DNA of 23,584 bases from Anaeromyxobacter_A sp035538735 (GTDB taxonomy: Bacteria > Myxococcota > Myxococcia > Myxococcales > Anaeromyxobacteraceae), in NCBI GenBank assembly GCA_035538735.1, contig DATLJU010000290.1, positions 1 through 23,584 on the forward strand. The letters run 5' to 3'. Under the pieces are notes generated by a model. It ran no database searches. It saw only the letters and a list, made by a program, of their open reading frames with translations, and was not told where the DNA came from. Position 1 is the stretch's first letter, and each line of letters begins with the position of its first letter. Of this stretch, positions 1 to 7,442 are shown piece by piece. Position numbers and translations under genes: made by a program.

Positions 1-41
1 ATGGCGGACGGGCCTACCTCTCCGGGGGTAAAGAGAGCCCG

Positions 42-773
42 ATGCTTCCCCATGTCTTGAATCCCAGTCACATCAAGGTCGGTCTGGCCGGCCAGGGTGC
101 CGGGCGTGAGCGCCGGGCCACGCCGGTCACGGTCGAGATCGTCGAGACGAAGCCGGCCCGCGCGGCCGTCGAGCCGCCCCGGGCGGAGCCGGCGCGAGAG
201 CCGCCACGGCCGCCGCCTCGCTCGCCACCGCGCGTCGCGAAGCTCGAGCCGCCCCCACGGACACCCCCGCCGCCGCGCGCCGAACCGCCCGCGCCGCCGC
301 CGCCGAACCAGCCGCCGCCGCCGGCCGCCTCGCCCTCCGCGCCGCCGCGGATCGGGATCTCGATGGAGTCCACCACGACCGCCGGCGGCGTGGCCGCCCC
401 GGTGGGCAACACGCTCTACGGCCGCGCGCCTGAGCGGGCGGAGGATCCCTCGTCGGCGAAGCCGTATCGGAGCGAGCGGTACGCGCCGCCATCGCAGGTG
501 ACGACCTTGCCCGAGCCGCTCGGCTGCGACATCCCCCGCGCGGAGTATCCGGAGGAGGCGCGGCGCCTCGGCATCGTGGGCGAGGTGCGCCTCCGCCTGG
601 TGGTCGACGAGGAGGGCCGGGTACGCGAGGCGCGGGTGGTGCACGACCCTGGCCACGGCTTCGGCGCGGTGGCCGCCCGCGCCGCGCGCGCCTACTGCCG
701 CTTCCGGCCGGCCCGGAAGGACGGCGCGGCGGTGGCGACCGAGATCCCGTACACGATCCGGTTCGAGCTGTGA
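42..773 (+). CDS. TonB C-terminal-domain protein, proline-rich (possibly 5'-truncated)
   Basis: The last ~85 residues (about 158-243) match a TonB/TonB-like C-terminal domain: a conserved YPEEARRLGIVGEV segment (TonB families have YPxxAxxxGxxGxV), then a VVDEEGRV strand and a final YTIRFEL strand. Residues ~43-100 are a Pro/Arg/Glu-rich spacer such as TonB uses to cross the periplasm, and the N-terminal VTVEIVETKPA is typical of the start of that spacer. In the family this protein links the inner-membrane ExbB/ExbD motor to outer-membrane receptors. The usual N-terminal membrane helix is absent after the Met at 42. The frame stays open to the window edge (position 3), so the true start may lie outside the window. 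Neither ExbB nor ExbD is in view. A TonB-like role in gliding or another envelope machine is also possible. Confidence 0.8.
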   Translation: MLPHVLNPSHIKVGLAGQGAGRERRATPVTVEIVETKPARAAVEPPRAEPAREPPRPPPRSPPRVAKLEPPPRTPPPPRAEPPAPPPPNQPPPPAASPSAPPRIGISMESTTTAGGVAAPVGNTLYGRAPERAEDPSSAKPYRSERYAPPSQVTTLPEPLGCDIPRAEYPEEARRLGIVGEVRLRLVVDEEGRVREARVVHDPGHGFGAVAARAARAYCRFRPARKDGAAVATEIPYTIRFEL

Positions 774-803
774 TCAGCGAGGGATGACCGCCCCCTCTCC
801 CCT

Positions 804-833
804 GCCCTCGCCCGGCTGGCGCGGGGCGAGGGC
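804..833. repeat. Palindromic hairpin in convergent intergenic region
   Basis: GCCCTCGCCC (804-813) is perfectly complementary to GGGCGAGGGC (824-833) around a 10-nt loop. It sits between the convergent TonB-like gene and ROK kinase gene. There is no U-tract, so it may be a factor-assisted bidirectional terminator or one copy of a dispersed palindrome family. Confidence 0.5.
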
Positions 834-870
834 GCAGTCACGCAGCGACAGCCACACGACGCGCGACGTC

Positions 871-895
871 CCCTCTCCCCCGGCGGGGGAGAGGG
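871..895. repeat. Perfect 11-bp inverted repeat, CCCTCTCCCCC type
   Basis: CCCTCTCCCCC (871-881), a GGC loop, and GGGGGAGAGGG (885-895) form a perfect 11-bp stem. Short palindromes of this CCCTCTCCC/GGGAGAGGG kind are known as dispersed intergenic repeats in many GC-rich genomes. Here it lies 35 bp past the end of the ROK gene and about 100 bp past the TonB-like gene, so it can act as a transcript 3' end on either strand. Confidence 0.55.
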
Positions 896-930
896 CTAGG
901 GAGAGGAGGCGGCGCTCCTCGCGCGGTGAC

Positions 931-1893
931 TCATTCCAGCAGCGCCGCCCCGATCACGCCGGCATCGTCGCCGAGGAACGCTCGCTCCAGCACGAGGTCC
1001 ACGGCGGCGCTGCGAGATACGCGCTGATGGAAGACCTCGTCGACGAGCCGCCGCAGCTCGGGGCAGCCGAGGAGGACGCCGCCGCCGAGGATGACGCGGC
1101 CGGGATTGAGGAGCGTCACGACCGAGGCGATGCCGTTCCCGAGCAGCTCCGCGACCTCCTGCCAGAGAGCGCGGGCGTAGGGGTCGCCCTGCAGGGACGC
1201 CTCGTCGACGACGCTGGCGGAGACGCGCGTGAGGTCGCCCCGCACGAGCTCGCTGATCCGCGAGGCGGCGCCGGCCGCGAGCTCCTCGCGGACGCGGGCG
1301 GCGATGTTCATCCCGCTCGTGTATGCCTCGAGGCATCCGATCTGTCCGCAGCCGCATCGGCGCGGGGCGGTGGTGGCGCGCATGGGCCGCACCTTGACGT
1401 GCCCGACCTCGCCCGCCACGCCCCGGGCCCCCTCGTGGAGGCGCCCGCCCAGGATGAGGCCCGACCCCACCCCCGAACCGGCGAAGACGAGCACCGCGTC
1501 GTCCACGCCGCGAGCCGCTCCGAAGCGGCGCTCTCCCCACGCCGCCGCCGAGAGGTCGTTGACGATCCGCACGCTCACCCCGAGCCGCTGCTCGAGGAGC
1601 CGCCCGAGCGGCACGTCGAGCCAGCCCAGGTTCGGCGCGTTGAGCACGACCCCGGTGCGGCCCAGGCACTGGCCGGCCACCCCGATCCCGATCTGGCCGA
1701 AGCTGCGGGGCTGGCGCCCCTCCCCCCCGAGCGCCTCCTCGATGGCGTGCGCGACGGTCTCCACCACTGCGGCCGGAGCGCGGTCCCGGTGCGGCTCCTT
1801 GTGCGACGCGACGATCTCACCCGAGTCGCGATCCACCACCGCTGCGCGGGCGGTGGTGCCGCCGAGGTCGACGCCGAGCGCGTGCACCTTCAT
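931..1893 (-). CDS. ROK-family glucokinase
   Basis: This 320-residue ROK kinase predicts ATP-dependent phosphorylation of glucose or a related hexose at C6 in the cytoplasm. The N-terminal phosphate-binding loop GVDLGGTTARA is at residues 7-17. The catalytic Asp is in VNDLSAAAWGE (D113). The ROK zinc site is complete: GEVGH (H165) followed by CGCGQIGCLE (C180, C182, C187). Glycine-rich GSGVGSGLILGG (~139-150) is the family's nucleotide/sugar segment. The length is normal for ROK glucokinases. ROK members also include fructokinases and N-acetylhexosamine/N-acetylmannosamine kinases, so substrate is not settled. It begins 10 bp after the stop of the phosphomannomutase gene on the same strand and is the last gene of the cluster, which fits a supply of hexose-6-phosphate to that enzyme. 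A repeat hairpin lies just downstream. Confidence 0.9.
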   Translation of the reverse strand: MKVHALGVDLGGTTARAAVVDRDSGEIVASHKEPHRDRAPAAVVETVAHAIEEALGGEGRQPRSFGQIGIGVAGQCLGRTGVVLNAPNLGWLDVPLGRLLEQRLGVSVRIVNDLSAAAWGERRFGAARGVDDAVLVFAGSGVGSGLILGGRLHEGARGVAGEVGHVKVRPMRATTAPRRCGCGQIGCLEAYTSGMNIAARVREELAAGAASRISELVRGDLTRVSASVVDEASLQGDPYARALWQEVAELLGNGIASVVTLLNPGRVILGGGVLLGCPELRRLVDEVFHQRVSRSAAVDLVLERAFLGDDAGVIGAALLE

Positions 1894-1903
1894 GGCCAGG
1901 CGC

Positions 1904-3277
1904 CTACGCGCCCACCTCGCGCTTGAGCGCCTCGACCTGGTCCATGACGAGCTGCTCGATCTCCTTCAGCCGCTGCTCGCTGACCGCCTCGAAGCGCAGC
2001 ACGAGCAGAGGCTGGGTGTTCGACGCGCGCACGAGCCCCCAGCCGTCCGGGAAGGTGATCCGCACGCCGTCCACGGTGACCGTCTCGTAGCGCGCGGAGA
2101 ACCACGCCTGCGCACGCCTCACGACCTCGAACTTCTTCTCCTCCGGGCAGTCGACGCGGACCTCGGGCGAGGCGAAGGTCCTCGGCACGTCGGCGAGCAG
2201 GGAGGAGAGGGGTGCGTCCGTCCGGCTGAGCAGCTCGAGGAGGCGCCCCGACGAGTAGATCCCGTCGTCGAAGCCGAACCAGCGGCTGGCGAAGAAGATG
2301 TGACCGCTCATCTCGCCGGCGAGGAGCGCGCCCTCCTCCTTCATCTTGGCCTTGATGAGGCTGTGGCCCGCCTTCCACATGATGGGGCGGCCGCCCTTGC
2401 GCGCGATGTCGTCGTACAGGTTCATCGAGCACTTCACCTCGCCGACGATGGCGGCGCCGGGGTTCTCTTCGAGCAGCGCGCGGGAAAAGAGGATCATCAT
2501 CTGATCGCCCCAGAGCACGTTCCCCTGCTCGTCGACCGCCCCCACCCGGTCGGCGTCACCGTCGTAGGCGATGCCGACGTCGGCCTTCACCTCCAGCACC
2601 TTCCGCCTCAGCGGCTCGAGGTTCCGCTCGACGGTGGGATCGGGGTGGTGGTTGGGGAAGCGCCCGTCCATTTCGATGAAGAGCGGCACGACCTCCACCC
2701 CGAGCGACTCGAACAGCGGCACCGCGACCACGCCGCCCGTCCCGTTCCCGGCGTCCAGCACGAGCTTGAGCTTGCGCCGGCCGAACTGCAGCTGATCGCG
2801 CACGTACTCGCGGTAGGGCGCCACGACGTCGTGCTTCTCGACCGTCCCCCGGCCCGTCGCGAAGCGGCCCGAGGCGACGAGCCGCCGCAGGTTCTGGATC
2901 TCCTCGCCGTAGAGCGTCGCGTCCCCCACGGCCATCTTGAGGCCGTTGTACTCCGGCGGGTTGTGCGAGCCGGTGATCATGCAGAGGCCGTCCACCGGCA
3001 GCGTCTTCGCGGCGAAGTAGGTGAGCGGCGTCGGGACCACGCCGATGTCGATCACGTCGACGCCCGTCCCGACGAGGCCCGCCATGGCGCGGCTCGCGAA
3101 GCGCTCGCCGGAGAGCCGGCAATCCCTCCCGACCACGACGCGCCTGCCCCCCGCCCGGCGGACCATGGTGCCGAGGCCCCTCGCGATGGCCTCCACCGCG
3201 TCGCCGGTGAGGTCCCGGTCGACGAGCCCGCGGACGTCGTACTCGCGGAAGATGGTCGGTGAGATCGTGCTCGCCAT
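1904..3277 (-). CDS. manB: Phosphomannomutase/phosphoglucomutase
   Basis: A 457-residue alpha-D-phosphohexomutase that interconverts mannose-6-phosphate and mannose-1-phosphate (and probably the glucose phosphates). All four family motifs are present in order: the phosphoserine loop TGSHNPPEYNG (residues 102-112, catalytic S104); the metal loop DGDADR (239-244); the sugar-binding loop GEMSGH (321-326); and the phosphate-binding loop RASNTQP (418-424). The N-terminus FREYDVRG matches AlgC/ManB-type enzymes, and the length matches the bifunctional PMM/PGM class. It lies downstream of the mannose-1-phosphate guanylyltransferase gene, so together they make GDP-mannose. A 122-bp gap separates the two; it holds a hairpin (3318-3340) and a -10-like TACTAT, so this gene may have its own promoter. 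A weak GAGG lies about 9 nt before the ATG. Confidence 0.92.
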   Translation of the reverse strand: MASTISPTIFREYDVRGLVDRDLTGDAVEAIARGLGTMVRRAGGRRVVVGRDCRLSGERFASRAMAGLVGTGVDVIDIGVVPTPLTYFAAKTLPVDGLCMITGSHNPPEYNGLKMAVGDATLYGEEIQNLRRLVASGRFATGRGTVEKHDVVAPYREYVRDQLQFGRRKLKLVLDAGNGTGGVVAVPLFESLGVEVVPLFIEMDGRFPNHHPDPTVERNLEPLRRKVLEVKADVGIAYDGDADRVGAVDEQGNVLWGDQMMILFSRALLEENPGAAIVGEVKCSMNLYDDIARKGGRPIMWKAGHSLIKAKMKEEGALLAGEMSGHIFFASRWFGFDDGIYSSGRLLELLSRTDAPLSSLLADVPRTFASPEVRVDCPEEKKFEVVRRAQAWFSARYETVTVDGVRITFPDGWGLVRASNTQPLLVLRFEAVSEQRLKEIEQLVMDQVEALKREVGA

Positions 3278-3297
3278 GTGCGTCGGCCTCGTCGGAG

Positions 3298-3303
3298 ATA
3301 GTA
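3298..3303 (-). promoter_or_regulatory. Possible -10 element for manB
   Basis: On the minus strand TACTAT lies 20 nt before the manB ATG, in the 122-bp gap after manC. No convincing -35 hexamer is seen 17-18 bp upstream (CGACGC or ACGACG), so this is a weak call. Confidence 0.25.
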
Positions 3304-3317
3304 AGCGGCGCGGGGGT

Positions 3318-3340
3318 CCGGCGTCGTTCGCGGACGCCGG
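3318..3340 (-). terminator. Hairpin between manC and manB
   Basis: CCGGCGTC (3318-3325) pairs perfectly with GACGCCGG (3333-3340) around a 7-nt loop, about 60 nt past the manC stop codon. There is no U-tract. It could be a partial terminator, an mRNA-processing or stability element, or chance in GC-rich DNA. Confidence 0.35.
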
Positions 3341-3399
3341 CCTCCCCGGCGCCCGGGCGCTCGCCTAGCGCCGGTCGGCGGAGGTCGTGGCGCGCGCCA

Positions 3400-4536
3400 C
3401 TAGATCATCTCCTCTCGCCCGCGACGCTTGAGCTCGTCCACCGCCTTGCGGACGTCCTGCGCGCGGTCGCGGCGGCACACCAGCACCGCGTCGCCGGCGT
3501 CGACGACGATGAGGTCGTCGACCCCGATGACGGCCAGCGGGCGCCCGGGGAGCCCGAGCACCACGTTGTCCTTGCCATCGAAGATCATCGCCTCGCCCTC
3601 GGCCACGTTCCCTCGCGCGTCCTGCGCGCGAACGTCCCGCAGGGCTTCGAAGCTCCCCACGTCGCTCCAGCCGAAGTCGGCCGGCACGACCGCGATACGG
3701 TCGCTCTTCTCCATCACGCCGTAGTCGATCGAGATGGAAGGACAGCGCGGAAAGGCCTCCGCCAGCGCGCGCGCCGCCCGCGGCGTCCCGATGGCGCGGT
3801 CGATGCGCTCGAGCTGCTCGCGGAGATCGGGCAACGTGCGCCGGATCTCGTCGAGGATGACGTCGGCGCGGAACACGAAGATGCCGCTGTTCCAGAGGTA
3901 CCCGCCATCCTGGAGGTAGCGCTCGGCGGTGGCGCGATCCGGCTTCTCGACGAACTTCGCGACGCGGCGCGCGGCGAGGCCGGCGTCGCCCTTCGCCGGC
4001 GCGGGCTTCGCCTTCGCCCGCGCGCCCTTCCCGGCCCCGGCCGCCGGGCCATCGAGGCGCTCGCCGACCTTGAGGTACCCGTAGCCCGTCTCCGGCCGCG
4101 ACGGCTTCACGCCGATGGTCGCGATGGCCCCGCCCTGCGCCACCTCGGCGGCCGCCTTCAGCGCCTCCCGGAAGGCCGCCGGGCGCGCCACGTGGTGGTC
4201 GGCCGGGAGCATGGCCATGACGCCCTTCCGGTCGAGGCGCGACACGTGGAGCGCCGCGAGCCCGACGCAGGGAGCGGTGTTGCGCGCGCACGGCTCGACG
4301 AGGAGGTTGTCCTTGGGGAGGTCCGGCAGGATGCGGCGCACGGCGGCCGCGTGGGCCGGGCCGCACGCCACGAACGTGCGGTCGAGCTTCGCCAGCGGCG
4401 GCAGGCGCGCCACCGTCGCCGCGAGCAGCGGCGTCTCTCCGACCAGGGCCAGGAACTGCTTCGGGCGCGCCTTGCGCGACAGGGGCCAGAACCGCGTGCC
4501 GGAGCCGCCGGCCATCACCACGGGGAAGAGCTTCAT
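3400..4536 (-). CDS. manC: Mannose-1-phosphate guanylyltransferase
   Basis: A 378-residue enzyme that makes GDP-mannose from mannose-1-phosphate and GTP. The nucleotide-binding signature GGSGTRFWPLSR (residues 10-21) and KQFL (26-29) are diagnostic, followed by PADHHV (111-116), GYGYL (151-155), FVEKPD (195-200) and LWNSGIFVF (214-222). SDVGSFEAL is the usual metal/sugar-site segment. It is the short form, without the C-terminal cupin (phosphomannose isomerase) domain of long ManC proteins. Residues ~160-190 are an Ala/Lys/Gly-rich insert between GYGYL and FVEKPD that is longer than usual. Its ATG overlaps the Nudix gene stop as ATGA (4533-4536), so translation is likely coupled. Products would feed mannosylated polysaccharide or deoxysugar synthesis. 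Confidence 0.92.
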   Translation of the reverse strand: MKLFPVVMAGGSGTRFWPLSRKARPKQFLALVGETPLLAATVARLPPLAKLDRTFVACGPAHAAAVRRILPDLPKDNLLVEPCARNTAPCVGLAALHVSRLDRKGVMAMLPADHHVARPAAFREALKAAAEVAQGGAIATIGVKPSRPETGYGYLKVGERLDGPAAGAGKGARAKAKPAPAKGDAGLAARRVAKFVEKPDRATAERYLQDGGYLWNSGIFVFRADVILDEIRRTLPDLREQLERIDRAIGTPRAARALAEAFPRCPSISIDYGVMEKSDRIAVVPADFGWSDVGSFEALRDVRAQDARGNVAEGEAMIFDGKDNVVLGLPGRPLAVIGVDDLIVVDAGDAVLVCRRDRAQDVRKAVDELKRRGREEMI

Positions 4537-5123
4537 CGTGCGCTCCAGAGTACGAGCAGTTGGTCGAGGATGCGCGCCGTCGCGCCCCAGATCGTCAGCC
4601 CGGGCAGGTCGTAGAAGTGCACCAGGTGACGCTCCCCATATGCGTCGCGGTGCTCGGTCCGGTGCGCGCCCGGGCGCGCCAGCGCGGAGAGCGGGAGGTA
4701 CAGGATCGCCTCGACCTCTCCGGGACGGGCCGCGTACGGATAGGGATAAGGCACGACCGCCACCCAGGGCGTCAAGCGGAACCCGGAGGTGAGCACGAGC
4801 GTCTCGTCAAGCTGGCCCAGCAGCTCGACGCGGGCCCGCTCGAGCCCGATCTCCTCCTCCGCCTCGCGCAGGGCGGCCGCCCGCGGGTCCTCCCCCTGCT
4901 CGACGCGCCCGCCCGGAAAGCTCACCTGCCCGGCGTGGCGCTTGAGGTGCCCCGGGCGGACGGTGAGGAGGACGTGCGGCTCGCCGTCGTGCTCGAACAG
5001 AGGGACGAGCACCGCCGCGCGGGCGAGCCCGCCGGGCGGCAGGTGCTCCGGGCGGAGCCGGTCGAACGGGAAGCTCCCCGGGACGCGTCCCTCCAGCACG
5101 GCGCGGAGCCGCCCGAGCGTCAT
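4533..5123 (-). CDS. Nudix hydrolase, probable CoA pyrophosphatase (NudL/UPF0035 type)
   Basis: A 196-residue cytoplasmic Nudix hydrolase. The Nudix box runs from G72 to L94 as GRVEQGEDPRAA...REAEEEIGL, keeping the metal-binding REAEEE. It is preceded by LLTVRPGHLKRHAGQVSFPG (52-71), which fits the extra LLTxRxxxLxxHxGQVxFPGG signature of CoA pyrophosphatases. Those enzymes split CoA into 4'-phosphopantetheine and 3',5'-ADP. The start is the ATG at 5123, because it forms an ATGA overlap with the uppP stop (5120-5123) and gives a normal family length; the open frame continues upstream, but only inside uppP. The downstream stop also overlaps the manC start as ATGA. Its place in a glycan operon gives no obvious reason for CoA turnover. 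Confidence 0.88.
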   Translation of the reverse strand: MTLGRLRAVLEGRVPGSFPFDRLRPEHLPPGGLARAAVLVPLFEHDGEPHVLLTVRPGHLKRHAGQVSFPGGRVEQGEDPRAAALREAEEEIGLERARVELLGQLDETLVLTSGFRLTPWVAVVPYPYPYAARPGEVEAILYLPLSALARPGAHRTEHRDAYGERHLVHFYDLPGLTIWGATARILDQLLVLWSAR

Positions 5124-6007
5124 GGCGCGATCGCGGTGGCCGGGGCGTGCGCCGCCGCCGGCGGCGGCGCCTCTTCGGCGCTGGGCAGGACGCCCTTCCA
5201 GAGAAGCACGGCGATGAGGACGCCGGCGACGAGCCGCCACGCCACGAACACGTACGTCGTGCGCGTGCGCAGGTACGCGAGCAACCAGCCGATGACGAGG
5301 TAGCCCGCGAAGAGCGCCGTGAGCGTCCCCACCACGGTGGCGAGCGCCCACCCGCGCTGCCCGGAGAGCGCCGGGAGCGCCTTCTGGAGCTTGTACAGGC
5401 CGGCGCCGAGCGTGATGGGGACCGAGAGCAGGAAGCTGAACCGGGCCGCGTCCTCACGCTTCAGGCCGAGCGCCATGCCGGTAGTGATGGTCGCCCCCGA
5501 GCGCGACGTGCCGGGCACGAGCGCGAGCGCCTGGCCGCAGCCGATGGCGATGGCGTCGCCGAGCGCGACGTCCTCGAGGTTCCGGCGGTGGCTCGCGAAC
5601 CTCTCGACCGCGAGGAGGACGAGGCCCCACCCCACGAGCGAGAAGGCGATGGTCATGTTCCCGAGCGCCTCGATCCGGCGCTCGAGCAGCTTGCCGGCCA
5701 CCGCCGCCGGCACGGTGCCGAGCACGATGAGCCACGCGAGGCGCGCCTCGCCCGTCTCGAGCGGCTTGCCCCGCCGCAGCCCGCTCAGCGCCGCGCGGAT
5801 CAGGCTCCAGAGCTGCTCGCGGAAGAAGAGGATGACGGCGAGCGTGGTGCCGGTCTGGATGATGGTGACGAACGCGCGGAACTGGTCGTCCGACAGGCGC
5901 TGACCGAGCAGCTCGCCGAACACGAGCAGGTGCGCGGTCGACGAGACGGGCAGGAACTCGGTGGCCGCCTGGACCACTCCGAGCAGGACCGCGACGAGAA
6001 GAGTCAT
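5120..6007 (-). CDS. uppP: Undecaprenyl-diphosphatase
   Basis: A 295-residue integral membrane protein of the BacA/UppP family, which dephosphorylates undecaprenyl pyrophosphate so that the lipid carrier can be reused in peptidoglycan and O-antigen/capsule synthesis. The first signature is GVVQAATEFLPVSSTAHLLV (residues 10-29); the usual Gly before TEFLP is Ala here. The second, PGTSRSGATITTGMALGLKR, carries the catalytic Arg/Ser region. Several hydrophobic segments follow. It is the first gene of the minus-strand cluster; its stop overlaps the Nudix ATG as ATGA. A -10-like TAAGAT lies 9 nt before the start and there is no Shine-Dalgarno sequence, so the mRNA may be leaderless. Confidence 0.93.
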   Translation of the reverse strand: MTLLVAVLLGVVQAATEFLPVSSTAHLLVFGELLGQRLSDDQFRAFVTIIQTGTTLAVILFFREQLWSLIRAALSGLRRGKPLETGEARLAWLIVLGTVPAAVAGKLLERRIEALGNMTIAFSLVGWGLVLLAVERFASHRRNLEDVALGDAIAIGCGQALALVPGTSRSGATITTGMALGLKREDAARFSFLLSVPITLGAGLYKLQKALPALSGQRGWALATVVGTLTALFAGYLVIGWLLAYLRTRTTYVFVAWRLVAGVLIAVLLWKGVLPSAEEAPPPAAAHAPATAIAP

Positions 6008-6016
6008 GGACGCGGC

Positions 6017-6022
6017 ATCTTA
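6017..6022 (-). promoter_or_regulatory. -10-like element directly before uppP
   Basis: TAAGAT on the minus strand is separated from the uppP ATG by 9 nt. A transcript starting 6-8 nt after it would begin at or within about 3 nt of the ATG. The -35 region is poor. No purine-rich ribosome-binding site fits between. Confidence 0.35.
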
Positions 6023-6054
6023 CGCGCGGGGTCGGACCCGCGCCACGGGGGGCG

Positions 6055-6196
6055 TCCGTTCGCCCTTCGACTACGCGCCGCGAGTTCTCCGTTCGGGCTG
6101 AGCCCTTCGACTACGGCCGCTCCGCGGCCTCCGCTCAGGACAGGCTCCGCCGCGCGAAGCGCGGCGCAGTCGAAGCCCGCGCTCAGGGCGAACGGA
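6055..6196. repeat. Composite inverted repeat with TCCGTTCG units
   Basis: TCCGTTCGCCCT (6055-6066) is the perfect reverse complement of AGGGCGAACGGA (6185-6196). A second forward unit (6088-6114) starts TCCGTTCGGGCTGAGCCCTT and also ends in CTTCGACTA, like the first (to 6073). The inverted copy carries AGTCGAAG and GCTCAGGGCGAACG. The whole lies between metK and uppP, 8 bp past the metK stop. The units resemble the dispersed CCCTTCGAC...GCTCAGG...GAACGG repeats seen in many bacterial genomes. It could serve as the metK terminator. Confidence 0.6.
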
Positions 6197-6204
6197 TGGT
6201 CGCG

Positions 6205-7374
6205 CTACGCGCCGACGGCGCGCACGGCCGAGGCGCCCGCCGCGTCCCGGAGCGCGTCCTTCTTGTCGGTCCGCTCCCAGGAGAACTCCTTCTCGGAGCG
6301 GCCGAAGTGCCCGTAGGCGGCGGTCTTCTCGTAGATGGGCCGGAGGAGATCGAGGTGCTCGATGATGGCGCGCGGGGTGAGCGAGAACACCTCGCGCACC
6401 GCGGCCGCGATCCGCTCCTCGGACACCTTGCCGGTGCCGAAGGTGTCGATCATCACGGAGACCGGCTCGGCGACGCCGATGGCGTACGCGACCTGCACCT
6501 CGCAGCGGCGCGCCAGGCCGGCGGCGACCACGTTCTTCGCGATGTAGCGGCCCATGTAGGCGGCCGAGCGGTCCACCTTCGACGGGTCCTTGCCGCTGAA
6601 CGCGCCGCCGCCGTGGCGGCCCATACCGCCGTAGGTGTCGACGATGATCTTGCGGCCGGTGACGCCGGTGTCGCCCATGGGGCCGCCGATGACGAAGCGG
6701 CCGGTGGGGTTGATGAACACCTTCGTCTTCCGGTCGACGAGCTTCTTCGGCAGCGCCTTCGCGATGACCTCCTCGCGCAAGGCGGCGTGCAGCTTCTTGT
6801 TCGAGATCTCGGCCGAGTGCTGCGTCGACACGACGACCGTGTCGATGCGGGCGATCTTGCCGCCCCGGTACTCGACCGTGACCTGGCTCTTGCCGTCGGG
6901 GCGGAGGAAGTCGAGGCCGCCGCGGCGCGCCTTGGCGAGCTGACGCGTCACCGCGTGCGCGTAGTGGATCGGCGCCGGCATCAGCTCCGGCGTCTCGTCG
7001 CAGGCGTACCCGAACATCATGCCCTGGTCGCCGGCGCCGCCGGTGTCGACGCCCTGCCCGATGTCCGGCGACTGCTGGTCGACGGCCACCAGCACGGCGC
7101 AGGTGTTGCCGTCGAACCCCATCTCACCCGACGTGTAGCCGATGCGCTTCACCACCTCGCGCGCCAGGCGCGGGTAGTCGACGCGCGCGCTGGTCGTGAT
7201 CTCGCCCGCGATCATGACGTAGCCGGTCTTCAGCAGCGTCTCGCAGGCGACCCGCCCCTTCTTGTCCTGGGAGAGGACCGCGTCCAGGACGGCGTCCGAC
7301 ACCTGGTCGGCCATCTTGTCGGGGTGGCCTTCGGTGACCGACTCGGAGGTGAAGAGGTAGTCGCTGGCGGACAT
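6205..7374 (-). CDS. metK: S-adenosylmethionine synthetase
   Basis: A 389-residue methionine adenosyltransferase that makes SAM from methionine and ATP. The N-terminal TSESVTEGHPDK contains the catalytic His and metal-binding Asp (H17, D19). GAGDQGMMFGYACDE is the signature loop, and GGGAFSGKDPSKVDRS is the second signature. The length is normal. The frame is open further upstream, but the start is placed at ATG 7374 because MSASDYLFTSESV matches the usual beginning of MetK and the extra upstream residues look like non-coding sequence; a GGGA lies 11-14 nt before it. A promoter-like TTGACA/TAGCTT pair is just upstream. The gene stands alone, with a repeat on its 3' side. Confidence 0.96.
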   Translation of the reverse strand: MSASDYLFTSESVTEGHPDKMADQVSDAVLDAVLSQDKKGRVACETLLKTGYVMIAGEITTSARVDYPRLAREVVKRIGYTSGEMGFDGNTCAVLVAVDQQSPDIGQGVDTGGAGDQGMMFGYACDETPELMPAPIHYAHAVTRQLAKARRGGLDFLRPDGKSQVTVEYRGGKIARIDTVVVSTQHSAEISNKKLHAALREEVIAKALPKKLVDRKTKVFINPTGRFVIGGPMGDTGVTGRKIIVDTYGGMGRHGGGAFSGKDPSKVDRSAAYMGRYIAKNVVAAGLARRCEVQVAYAIGVAEPVSVMIDTFGTGKVSEERIAAAVREVFSLTPRAIIEHLDLLRPIYEKTAAYGHFGRSEKEFSWERTDKKDALRDAAGASAVRAVGA

Positions 7375-7412
7375 GCGGGTGGAGTCCCTGGGATGGAGGT
7401 GGGCGGGGCGTG

Positions 7413-7442
7413 AAGCTACGCGGCGCGGGCCGAGGCTGTCAA
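7413..7442 (-). promoter_or_regulatory. Sigma-70-type promoter for metK
   Basis: On the minus strand, a perfect TTGACA (7437-7442) is followed after 18 bp by TAGCTT (7413-7418). Predicted transcription would begin near 7406, leaving about 30 nt of leader before the metK ATG. That is too short for a known SAM riboswitch class. Confidence 0.5.

Noticed and set aside
1..60. Short frame starting at the first ATG of the window
   Set aside because: Ends after 19 codons, has no family match, and overlaps the open frame leading into the TonB-like gene.
784..3262. Very long plus-strand open frames across the ROK and manB genes
   Set aside because: Composition artefact of GC-rich DNA on the opposite strand; no family motifs, while the minus-strand frames carry complete catalytic motifs.
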